Shown here: positions 27,501-33,910 of the stretch, one piece after another
Layout of the letters: each line of letters starts with the position of its first letter
Position numbering within the stretch: position 1 is the stretch's first letter
Source: CAZGXI01 sp964529715
Lineage (GTDB): Bacteria; Chloroflexota; Anaerolineae; Aggregatilineales; Ch27
DNA length: 64,000 bases
NCBI GenBank assembly: GCA_964529715.1
Contig: CAZGXI010000023.1
Location: 1-64,000, forward strand
Reading direction: 5' to 3'
Program-made: the position numbers and the translations under genes
Notes under the pieces: generated by a model
The model's input: the letters and a program-made list of their open reading frames with translations, nothing else
The model's database searches: none
Told to the model about the DNA's origin: nothing

Positions 27501-28633
27501 GGGCGTTATTGGCAGTTAGGGTTGTTGATCTAGATGATTTGTTGGCCGTCGGCGGTGGCTGGCTGTACGCCCGTCGAGACGCGCATACTCTGGCCCTGGC
27601 TTCGCTGCTGGATCTGCCGCAGCCTCAGGGGGCGTTTGCCTATCCCCTGCCGGAGATGCCCCGCATTGCTGCTGTCGTGGTGTGGGAGGGGCGCGTCCTG
27701 GTCGGTGGACCGGCGGGCCTGGCGGCGTTGGAATGGGACGCCGTTGGGAGTGCTGCGCTGCCCGTGCTGTTGGGTCAGATAGACGGTCTGCCCGGCGAGC
27801 CTGCTGCCGTTTGGGGCATGGCTGACACGGTCTGGGTCGCAGCCGGAGCGGGCGGTGTGTGGCGCATCGACGTGCGCGATCCGGCGCTTCCCCGCCTGGA
27901 AGCAGTTATCTCAACGGCGGGCGAGGCGCGCGGGCTGGTGCTGTCGCCGGCGGGGGATCGGCTGGCAGTCGCAACCGGGCAGTGCGGCGTCCGCCTGCTG
28001 GACGTGACCGTCAATCCGCCGCGCGAGACCGGCTACTGGCAGGGCGCGGCGGCGGCGGATGTGGCGGCAGCCGGCGACCTCTACGCGGTCGCCGGGGAAA
28101 ACGGCCCGGTTTTACTGCGGGAAGCGCCAGATGTTCCAGCCGTGTTGCCGCCCATGCCGTTCGACCCCACGCCGCCGGATAGGGCGGATGGTGTAAATGG
28201 CCCGGTGACATTAAGCTGGTTGCCGCAGCCCGACCCCTGTGATGGGATCGCATACGAGGTCAGGCTTAGCGTTGGGGGTGCTTCTCTGGAGCGCGTCGCG
28301 GCGACGACGGAACCCCGGCTTGTCCTGAGCGATCTGCCGTCCGGCGTGGCGGTTCGCTGGCAGGTGGTCGCCGTTGACCGCCAGGGCGATGCAGCGGAAG
28401 GACCGGTCTGGGAATTCTATACCGGTGCGGCATCTCCGGCGACGGTCCAGCCAATCTGGAGTGGGGCGCGGCTGGCCCTTCCGACACCGACGTTTGCGTC
28501 ACCGGTGGCGCCGGGGATTGCCCCGGCAGTCGTAGACGTGGGGCTGGGCTGGGTGCTGCTGGTTGGAGGGATTCTGCTGGAACTGGCGCTGTTGGCGCTG
28601 TGGTGGCGCTGGCGTCGGGCGTTGCGCAGGTAG
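24509..28633 (+). CDS. Giant secreted beta-propeller protein with C-terminal membrane anchor
   Basis: The 1374-residue protein has a signal peptide (about 10-28, cleavage near VGAQG). It then carries many degenerate propeller blades of the LVIVD or quinoprotein type: repeats with DLSGPTQP, ALSDPAVPALVHRITD, YVADAAGGL, AVAVRDAVGFAAVEGVGLAIL and DVRDPALPRLEAVIS. A fibronectin-III-like domain is near 1215-1310 (PVTLSWLPQPDPCDGIAYEVRL). A final transmembrane helix (about 1345-1367) with a basic tail WRWRRALRR follows. It is therefore anchored facing out. No enzyme motif was recognised. It is monocistronic and diverges from the phosphorylase gene. Confidence 0.88.
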   Translation: MRGNTSRRALAILLAVLSLLPANVGAQGTPDAQRMALVSEIGGVARAVAALEDGLLLAEGESLVRLDGAGREIGRAAPGRGAVQDLAARGGAVYALTETGLSVLDLDSLAERAFLPGGGQALAVTDRAIYVAAQRAGLRAALIGADGLPGGWQAIPSSDGAAVDIDADAAAAYLYVALGEGGIGIYALSDPAVPALVHRITDVGAIRAVDVDGARLFAASGHRLHVYDLSGPTQPVLADSYDPLHDARGLVLRGEWAYVADAAGGLKRYVFDSLTAVRFDRVVWQGEAYGVFDDGRYLYLAAGWDGVIALDAPDRDRLEARGRVVLPGLASAVVVDGAGGARRGLAALGAEGVAVIDWRDINAPRLGAVLNLGGAVRAVAVRDAVGFAAVEGVGLAILGLADVNAPTLLATVPMQGAPQSLALGGTLVYAAAGDGGLYVVETIRPAEAAIVGRLLPPRADQPFLHVALEGKRAYISTGDALLIADVDSGQTPQVLSTLSIPATAAAARAFIAYAVGPRSLTTVNGGSSNAPEILHTYRAIDSICAVLSGGEYVWLAGQGDGAQAAFLGLSGLGAAEAWTAGYGEGCSLATGQGGLAWLAAGSDGLIALRPGGASPVRPAALGGETIHVLADGRLLIGGGTGWGILDPAGQDGHWVRGEAPGRVAGLTGAGDSIFLALGEGGAVRYGPVDQGESFRLVAHWLPGAADGSARGVTAEGQFVYVAEDGPGAGGALRVLTAESLQTVTTVPLPGRAQAVAQQDGLAYVDYGRDGRGGLAVIDVRTPTAGLRAVGSAAFPATGLALTADGRIGYAVGGTALTVFDLSGWPEVRPLRVVRLSRSVSRLILDEAGRRLLGFAPGQSVLVLRLDDPTLPVPAAILETAAQDVAVYGDALYLAVGEGGLQAANLALLENLATTVRTLNGAPTAALWTDSGMLYAAGAASLRAYDLSDPFAPAQTATLSLERGDAAQALVGRATRRDGRWLYVGTAAGVWAAHHTPDGALLAVRVVDLDDLLAVGGGWLYARRDAHTLALASLLDLPQPQGAFAYPLPEMPRIAAVVVWEGRVLVGGPAGLAALEWDAVGSAALPVLLGQIDGLPGEPAAVWGMADTVWVAAGAGGVWRIDVRDPALPRLEAVISTAGEARGLVLSPAGDRLAVATGQCGVRLLDVTVNPPRETGYWQGAAAADVAAAGDLYAVAGENGPVLLREAPDVPAVLPPMPFDPTPPDRADGVNGPVTLSWLPQPDPCDGIAYEVRLSVGGASLERVAATTEPRLVLSDLPSGVAVRWQVVAVDRQGDAAEGPVWEFYTGAASPATVQPIWSGARLALPTPTFASPVAPGIAPAVVDVGLGWVLLVGGILLELALLALWWRWRRALRR

Positions 28634-28646
28634 GGCGGGCAAACAA

Positions 28647-28674
28647 AAACGCCTGATCACAGAACCAGGCGTTT
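28647..28674 (-). terminator. Intrinsic terminator of tRNA-Asn
   Basis: On the minus strand the stem AAACGCCTG / CAGGCGTTT (9 bp, 10-base loop) is followed by TTTTTGTTT. The stem's first base pairs with the last base of the encoded CCA, so tRNA 3' end and terminator stem touch. On the plus strand the hairpin could also close the propeller gene, which ends 13 bp earlier. Confidence 0.75.
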
Positions 28675-28676
28675 GG

Positions 28677-28749
28677 CTCCGCAGGTAGGACTCGAACCTA
28701 CAACCCATCGGTTAACAGCCGATTGCTCTGCCGATTGAGCTACTGCGGA
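28677..28749 (-). tRNA. trnN: tRNA-Asn (anticodon GTT)
   Basis: The minus strand folds as a complete 73-base cloverleaf. The acceptor arm is TCCGCAG/CTGCGGA, the D arm GCTC...GAGC, and the anticodon stem ATCGG/CCGAT with loop CTGTTAA (GTT anticodon). A 5-base variable loop and a T arm GTAGG-TTCGAGT-CCTAC follow. The discriminator is G, as usual for bacterial tRNA-Asn. CCA is encoded (28674-28676). Confidence 0.97.
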
Positions 28750-28825
28750 AAGTTGATTTGCATGATACCAGACGGGCGTCAGGCTGTCAAGCACGAGACT
28801 GGCAAGAAAATGTTGGGGGATACGT

Positions 28826-30088
28826 ATGCATAACGGCAAACAGACTGCGAAAGAGAAGCTCCAAAAGCTCTATGATTTTGCCCTGGCCGAGGCGACGGGA
28901 AACATCTTGCCGTTCTGGATGAATTACACGCCCGATCCCGTAAACGGCGGCTTTTATGGCATGGTGCTGAACGACCGCACGCCGGTCAGAGAGGCGCAGA
29001 AGGGCCTGGTGCTTAACGCCCGCCTGGTCTGGACATTCGCCTCGGCTTACCGCGTGTTCGGCGACGCTTCGTACCTCGAAACGGCCAGGCGCGCCTACGA
29101 GTATTTCATCGGGCATTTTTGGGATGAAGAATATCCAGGTGCTTATTGGATGTTGGATAGCCGGGGCGCGCCAGTCGATACGCACAAGTACATCTACGGC
29201 CAGGCGTTTGCGATTTATGCTCTGTCGGAATACTACCGGGCGACCGGCGAAGCGCACGCCCTGGAACGCGCGGTGGCGTTGTTCCACACGCTGGAACGAT
29301 GCGCCTTCGATCCGGTGAACGGAGGGTATTTTGAAGCGTGTCAACGCGATTGGCAGGGCGACATTCGCCGTCAGGTCAGTCCTATAAACGTCGAGGGCGG
29401 CGGGGTGAAGAGCATGAACACGCATCTGCACCTGCTTGAGGCGTATACCACCCTGCTGCGGGTATGGGATGACCAGGAAGTGCGCACAAAAGTGCGCCAG
29501 ACCCTGCAAACGCTGCTTGACCGGATTGTTGATCGGGACATCTATCACTATAAGATGTTCTTCGACGAGCAATGGCAGCCCGTTTATCCGAATATTTCCT
29601 ACGGCCACGACATCGAAGGAGCCTGGCTGATGATGGAAGCCTGCGAGGTCCTCGGCGAAGCCGATCTATTTGCGCCGGTCCGGGCCGTCTGTATGAACAT
29701 GGCGCAGGCATGTCTGAAGGAAGCTGTCGGCGTAGACGGCAGCCTGCTCTATGAAAAGGACCCGTTCACCGGTCACCGTGATGCCCGGACATCCTGGTGG
29801 TCGCAGGCCGAGGCAGTGGTCGGCTTCTTGAATGCTTACGAGATCGGCGGCAGCGAGCATTTCCTCAATGCGGCGGTTGGTTGTCTGGACTTCATCGAGC
29901 GCCATCTGGTCGATCACATCTACGGCGAGTGGTTCGCTTCGGCGGAGGAGACGGCGAAGAGGGGCGATGGGGTCAAGGTGGATGCCTGGAAATGTCCTTA
30001 TCACAACAGTCGGATGTGCTTTGAGATCATCGAGCGCCATCGCAAGCGGGAGCGAAAGCCGGGTGGCGCAAGGGACGAAAGCGGCTGA
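28826..30088 (+). CDS. AGE-family epimerase, cellobiose 2-epimerase-like
   Basis: The 420-residue (alpha/alpha)6 barrel protein has signatures of cellobiose 2-epimerases: FWMNYTPDPVNGGFYGMV, the pair MNTHLHLLEAYTTL (about 193-206), SYGHDIEGAWLMMEA, SWWSQAEAVVGFLNAY and WKCPYHNSR near the C-terminus. These supply the catalytic His residues. Such enzymes turn beta-1,4-linked glucose residues at reducing ends into mannose. N-acylglucosamine 2-epimerase activity is an alternative. GGGGGAT precedes the ATG. It stands alone between tRNA-Asn (opposite strand) and infC. Confidence 0.92.
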   Translation: MHNGKQTAKEKLQKLYDFALAEATGNILPFWMNYTPDPVNGGFYGMVLNDRTPVREAQKGLVLNARLVWTFASAYRVFGDASYLETARRAYEYFIGHFWDEEYPGAYWMLDSRGAPVDTHKYIYGQAFAIYALSEYYRATGEAHALERAVALFHTLERCAFDPVNGGYFEACQRDWQGDIRRQVSPINVEGGGVKSMNTHLHLLEAYTTLLRVWDDQEVRTKVRQTLQTLLDRIVDRDIYHYKMFFDEQWQPVYPNISYGHDIEGAWLMMEACEVLGEADLFAPVRAVCMNMAQACLKEAVGVDGSLLYEKDPFTGHRDARTSWWSQAEAVVGFLNAYEIGGSEHFLNAAVGCLDFIERHLVDHIYGEWFASAEETAKRGDGVKVDAWKCPYHNSRMCFEIIERHRKRERKPGGARDESG

Positions 30089-30175
30089 TCGGCCATTGGC
30101 CCTCTACCCAAGCGTCCCAAACCGGGAAAGCCTTCAAGCTGGGCAAAAAACCTGCCGTAGAACTTTAAATCTGCA

Positions 30176-30204
30176 TTGACGGCTTCCCCTGGCTATGATA
30201 AACT
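30176..30204 (+). promoter_or_regulatory. Putative promoter of infC-rpmI-rplT
   Basis: TTGACG (30176-30181) and TAAACT (30199-30204) lie 17 bp apart, 34 bp before the infC ATG. The -35 box has one mismatch and the -10 box two. An alternative -10, TATGAT (30194-30199), would give too short a spacer. Confidence 0.45.
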
Positions 30205-30238
30205 TTGTTACCTGGACGCCGCCTCTGGGGGTCCTATC

Positions 30239-30787
30239 ATGGAGTCTGAGGGGGAAAGTGCTATAAGCGTCGAGTATCGCATTAATCAACAGATCCGCGT
30301 CCGTGAGGTTCGTCTGATTACCGAGACGAACGAAAATATTGGCGTGGTTTCCATTCAAGAGGCGTTGGCGCGGGCTGCGCAGGCCGGGCTGGACCTGGTG
30401 GAAGTGGCGCCCAATTCTGATCCGCCTGTCTGTAAGATTATGGACTTTGGCAAGTTCCTTTACGCCAAGGCGAAAAAGGAACGCGAAGCCCGCAAGCAGC
30501 AAAAAGTAATTGAAGTCAAGGAAATCCGCCTCCGTCCCAAAACGTCTGGCCATCACCTATCCTTCAAGGTGCGCAGTGCGCGCCGCTGGATCGAGGAAGG
30601 CATGAAGGTCAAGGTGCGCGTGGCGTTCAAGGCGCGAGAAATCTCCTACCCGGAGATTGGGCGCGATTTGTTGGATCAAGTCGCTCAGGCGTTGGCCGAC
30701 GTGGCGGTGGTGGAGCAGGCGCCAAACATGGAAGGCTCCACCATGCTCATGGTGCTGGCGCCCGTCGTCACTAAAGGCAAGAAATAG
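30239..30787 (+). CDS. infC: Translation initiation factor IF-3
   Basis: IF-3 binds the 30S subunit and checks start codons. Typical motifs are RINQQIRVREVRLI (about 13-26), LDLVEVAPNSDPPVCKIMDFGKFLY, and VKEIRLRPKTSGHHLSFKVRSARRWIEEGMKVKVRVAFKAREI with a short C-terminal domain. The given ATG has GGGGG seven bases upstream. An in-frame ATA at 30263 has a better Shine-Dalgarno (AGGGGGA, 30249-30255, spacing 7) and would give the family-typical N-terminus SVEYRIN. Non-AUG infC starts are known from E. coli (AUU, autoregulation), so the true start is open. rpmI begins two bases after the stop. Confidence 0.96.
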   Translation: MESEGESAISVEYRINQQIRVREVRLITETNENIGVVSIQEALARAAQAGLDLVEVAPNSDPPVCKIMDFGKFLYAKAKKEREARKQQKVIEVKEIRLRPKTSGHHLSFKVRSARRWIEEGMKVKVRVAFKAREISYPEIGRDLLDQVAQALADVAVVEQAPNMEGSTMLMVLAPVVTKGKK

Positions 30788-30789
30788 CT

Positions 30790-31035
30790 ATGGCGAAGAA
30801 GACCAAGAAGTACAAGCTCAAGACCTACAAAGCTGCCGCCAAGCGGTTCCGCATCACCGGCTCCGGCAAGCTGCTGCGCACCAAAGGCGGCAAGAGCCAC
30901 CTGCGCCGCCGCACGCCCAAGCGCACCAAGCAGCAGTTCACCCAGATGCTGGAAGTCAAAGGGGCGGGGCTGCGGAAGCGCGTCTTGCGTCTGGCGCCGT
31001 ACCTCAAGCGTTACAAAGCCAACCCGCCGAGCTAG
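30790..31035 (+). CDS. rpmI: 50S ribosomal protein L35
   Basis: The product is an 81-residue basic protein. It begins MAKKTKKYKLKTYKAAAKRF, followed by RITGSGKLLRTKGGKSHLRRRTPKRTKQQ, the L35 signature. It is somewhat longer than the usual 64-66 residues because of a C-terminal extension (LRLAPYLKRYKANPPS) that contains the usual end motif. It sits in the conserved infC-rpmI-rplT order with almost no spacing from infC. Confidence 0.97.
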   Translation: MAKKTKKYKLKTYKAAAKRFRITGSGKLLRTKGGKSHLRRRTPKRTKQQFTQMLEVKGAGLRKRVLRLAPYLKRYKANPPS

Positions 31036-31101
31036 CTACTGCCCGTGCGGACGTGAGGCTCAAGCGCCCTGTCGTGGGGACGCCTCGTGGATCGTCATTC
31101 A

Positions 31102-31121
31102 GCCCGGAGTGCACTCCGGGC
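31102..31121. repeat. 20-bp perfect palindrome in the rpmI-rplT gap
   Basis: GCCCGGAGTGCACTCCGGGC is a perfect 20-bp palindrome inside the 109-bp gap between rpmI and rplT. It ends 23 bases before the GTG start, next to the Shine-Dalgarno region GGAG. It has the same design as the palindrome at 10912-10931. It might be a REP-like element or part of an L20 control structure; the sequence does not decide. Confidence 0.65.
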
Positions 31122-31144
31122 CGTTGTTGTAGGAGTAAGATAGC

Positions 31145-31492
31145 GTGGCTCGTGTAAAGACCGGCGTCGTGCGACGCCAGGGACATAAAAAAGTTCTCAA
31201 GCTCACCAAGGGCCAGTGGGGTACGCGGCATCGTCTGTTCCGGCGGGCCAATGAGGCGATGTTGAAGAGCCTCTGGTATGCCTACCGCGACCGTCGGCAG
31301 CGCCGGCGCGACCTGCGCCGCCTGTGGATCGTGCGCATCAACGCCGCAGCGCGCGCTAATGGACTGAGCTACAGCCGCCTGATGTACGGCCTCAAGGCGG
31401 CCAGTGTCGAGCTGGACCGCAAAGTATTGGCCGACATCGCCGTGCGCGATCCCCAGACGTTCGCCGCCGTCGTCAGGGTCGCACAGGGCTGA
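31145..31492 (+). CDS. rplT: 50S ribosomal protein L20
   Basis: The 115-residue protein is of normal L20 length with MARVKTGVVRRQGHKKVLKLTKGQWG, RDRRQRRRDLRRLWIVRINAAARANGLSYSRLMYGL and a C-terminal LADIAVRDPQTFAAVV. The start is GTG with GGAG upstream. It is the last gene of the infC operon, and a strong terminator follows. Confidence 0.97.
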   Translation: MARVKTGVVRRQGHKKVLKLTKGQWGTRHRLFRRANEAMLKSLWYAYRDRRQRRRDLRRLWIVRINAAARANGLSYSRLMYGLKAASVELDRKVLADIAVRDPQTFAAVVRVAQG

Positions 31493-31524
31493 TTCGCACG
31501 CTTGGTGCCTGATCAGATACGCAG

Positions 31525-31550
31525 AACGGGACTCCGCGAGTCCCGTTTTT
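31525..31550 (+). terminator. Intrinsic terminator after rplT
   Basis: The stem AACGGGACTC (31525-31534) / GAGTCCCGTT (31538-31547) is 10 bp with a CGC loop, and the T-run TTTTT spans its end. It lies 33 bp after the rplT stop on the plus strand. Confidence 0.88.
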
Positions 31551-31614
31551 GCGTTGTCGCATTGACCGCCCTGCCTGTTCCACGCAATTCAAACTGCTTT
31601 CTCACGGAAAGCGA

Positions 31615-31644
31615 TTGTGTATTGCCGTTACATTGATGTAGAAT
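31615..31644 (+). promoter_or_regulatory. Putative promoter for the methyltransferase-DUF711 pair
   Basis: TTGTGT (31615-31620) and TAGAAT (31639-31644) are 18 bp apart in an AT-rich stretch after the rplT terminator, about 100 bp before the ATG at 31748. Confidence 0.4.
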
Positions 31645-31747
31645 AGAATAGGCTACTGAAATCAACGATATGTATCCGGCCCGCAGTGGCCTGAAATGCG
31701 GTAATCTCTGGTGATGACACCCGAATACCGAAAGCGGACCGCTCACC

Positions 31748-32557
31748 ATGACCGACATCACCAGCCTCCAGAATGAACGGGTCAAGCTGGCCCACGCGCT
31801 GCAAACGCAGCCCAAAGCCCGCCGCCGCGAAGGAAAGCTCGTCATTGAGGGGGTGCGCCTGCTTAACGACGCGCTTAACTGCGGCCTGATGCCGGAGTAC
31901 GTCTTTTACCTGGGCAGCGAGGCGACCCTAGACCGCTCAGCCTACCGGCTGTTTCGCCGTCTGAACGACTTAAACGCGCCGTTTCTGTCTGTGAGCGAAG
32001 AGGTGATGGCTCATGTGACCGATTTGGAGACGCCGCCGGGCATCCTGGCCGTGTTGCCGCGTCCAACCCTGCCCGCGCCGGAGTCGCCCAGTCTGACGCT
32101 GGTGCTGGACGGCATCAACAATCCGGGGAACCTGGGGAGTGTGCTGCGCACGGCGGCGGCAGCCGGGGCCGACCTGGTGATTCTCACGCCGGGCACCGTG
32201 GATCCCTATAACCCCAAAGTGCTGCGCGGCGGCATGGGAGCGCACTTCCGCTTGCCGCTGGTGCAGGCGACCTGGCCGGACATCGCCGCACGCTATGGAC
32301 ACCTGAATACCTACCTGGCCGATGCAGGCGGCGAGACGCCTTACTATGCCGTCGATTGGTTGCGCCCGTCCATGATCATTATCGGCGGCGAGGCGCACGG
32401 GGCCGGCGCCAACGCCCGCCAGCTTGCCGGGCGAACGATCACGATCCCGATGGCCGCCCAGACCGAGTCGCTCAACGCGGCGGTGGCGGCGGGCATTATC
32501 CTATACGAAGTGCAGCGCCAGCGTCATTTGTCTGCCCAGGAAGGGGCACGTCCATGA
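31748..32557 (+). CDS. TrmH/SpoU-family RNA 2'-O-methyltransferase
   Basis: The 269-residue protein has an N-terminal L30e-like substrate-binding domain (EGKLVIEGVRLLNDAL, about 28-43) and a SPOUT knot domain. The three SPOUT motifs are visible: LDGINNPGNLGSVLRTAAAAGAD (motif 1), IIIGGEAHGAGANAR (motif 2) and IPMAAQTESLNAAVAAGIILYE (motif 3). It should use AdoMet to methylate a ribose in rRNA or tRNA; the site is unknown. Its stop overlaps the start of the next gene by 4 bp (ATGA). Confidence 0.93.
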   Translation: MTDITSLQNERVKLAHALQTQPKARRREGKLVIEGVRLLNDALNCGLMPEYVFYLGSEATLDRSAYRLFRRLNDLNAPFLSVSEEVMAHVTDLETPPGILAVLPRPTLPAPESPSLTLVLDGINNPGNLGSVLRTAAAAGADLVILTPGTVDPYNPKVLRGGMGAHFRLPLVQATWPDIAARYGHLNTYLADAGGETPYYAVDWLRPSMIIIGGEAHGAGANARQLAGRTITIPMAAQTESLNAAVAAGIILYEVQRQRHLSAQEGARP

Positions 32558-33777
32558 AAATCCGCGCCATCACGTTCTTTACCGATCTGCCGCTTGACGA
32601 GCCGGAAATTCCCCTGGCGCGCACAGCGACATTTCTTCACGCGGCGGCTCCTGCCTTTGAGGAGGCAGGGTTCGCGGTGCAAACGTGCCGTGTCGCCAGC
32701 CAGCCGTTCCCGCGTATCCTGGCCCCGATTGGTCCGGGACTGGCAGTGGCTTATGCTCAGCGGGTCGAGGAGTTGATCAAAAGCTACGGCATTGACTACC
32801 TGTCTTTAGGGCCGGTGGACGTGGACGACGATCCCGATTTCGTGGACGCGATCCCGTCGATCATCGGCACGACCGAGACGGTGTTCTGCGCCATTGCCAT
32901 CGCCGATCCCGTGCGCGGCATCGACCTGCCGTTGCTGTGGCAGGCAGTCGATGTGATCCAGCAGGTCAGCGGGCTGAGCGCCGATGGCCTGGAAAACCTG
33001 TACCTGGCGATGCTGGCGAACTGTCCGCCGGGTTCGCCGTTCTTTCCGGCGGCTTACCACCGGGCAGGCGATCCGCCGTCGTTTGCCCTGGCGATTCAGG
33101 CGGCTGACCTGGCGATTCAGGCTTTTGCATGTGCCGAAAGTGCCGCCGACGCGCAGCGCCACCTGACGGAGGCGATCACCCAGGCAGCGACAGAGCTGGG
33201 ACGGATTGCCGCCGGCTTGGCGGCGGAATTTGAGATCGGCTTCGGCGGGCTGGATTTTTCGCTCGCGCCGTTTCCCGACGAGGCCACCAGCCTGGGCGGG
33301 GCTATGGAGCGTCTGGGCATTTCGCTGGGCGGGGGTGGGGCGGCAGCAGCAGCAGCGTTGATCATGAGCGCACTGGACGGAGCAGAGTTCCAGCGGACGG
33401 GCTTCAGCGGCCTGATGTTGCCTGTGATGGAAGACAGCGTCCTGGCGGCGCGGACGGCAGCGGGGGAACTGAGCGTGACGGATCTGCTGCTCTACAGCGC
33501 CCTGTGCGGCACGGGCCTGGATACAATCCCACTGCCAGGCGATACCCCAGCGGCGGCGCTGGTGGGGATGTTGTTGGATGTGGCGGCGCTGGCCCTGCGG
33601 CTGAACAAACCACTCACGGCCCGGCTGATGCCTCTGCCGGGCAAAAAAGCGGGCGACTCGACCGATCTGGAACATTTCCCTTACTTCGCACCGGGGCGGG
33701 TGATGTCGTTCACACGCGGCGTGACGCCCGGCGGCCTGATGGCTGGCGATGGCGTGTTGCAAATCCGGGCGCGGTAG
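32554..33777 (+). CDS. DUF711 family protein
   Basis: The 407-residue protein begins MKIRAITFFTDLPLDEP. It shows DUF711 (UPF0210-related) features such as YGIDYLSLGPV, a long helical middle, FEIGFGGLDFSLAPFPDEATSLGGAMERLG, and a conserved C-terminal GVTPGGLMAGDGVLQ. The family is related to glycyl radical-like folds by structure, but its biochemical role is unknown. It is translationally coupled to the TrmH-type methyltransferase by an ATGA overlap. The functional link between the two is not understood. Confidence 0.88.
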   Translation: MKIRAITFFTDLPLDEPEIPLARTATFLHAAAPAFEEAGFAVQTCRVASQPFPRILAPIGPGLAVAYAQRVEELIKSYGIDYLSLGPVDVDDDPDFVDAIPSIIGTTETVFCAIAIADPVRGIDLPLLWQAVDVIQQVSGLSADGLENLYLAMLANCPPGSPFFPAAYHRAGDPPSFALAIQAADLAIQAFACAESAADAQRHLTEAITQAATELGRIAAGLAAEFEIGFGGLDFSLAPFPDEATSLGGAMERLGISLGGGGAAAAAALIMSALDGAEFQRTGFSGLMLPVMEDSVLAARTAAGELSVTDLLLYSALCGTGLDTIPLPGDTPAAALVGMLLDVAALALRLNKPLTARLMPLPGKKAGDSTDLEHFPYFAPGRVMSFTRGVTPGGLMAGDGVLQIRAR

Positions 33778-33910
33778 GCAGTAGGGGGATATGTTTTTTC
33801 ACACCTGCCTGCTTGCGGCGGCGCCCTTTTGATTGTATCTTGAATTAAGGAACTATTTTGCCGTCGTTTGACTTTTAAGCGAAGTGCGGTGGTGGTCGGA
33901 CGGGAACGCC

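Noticed and set aside
31525..31550. Attenuator for the methyltransferase gene
   Set aside because: The hairpin follows rplT closely and has a promoter-like region after it, so it is a simple end terminator.
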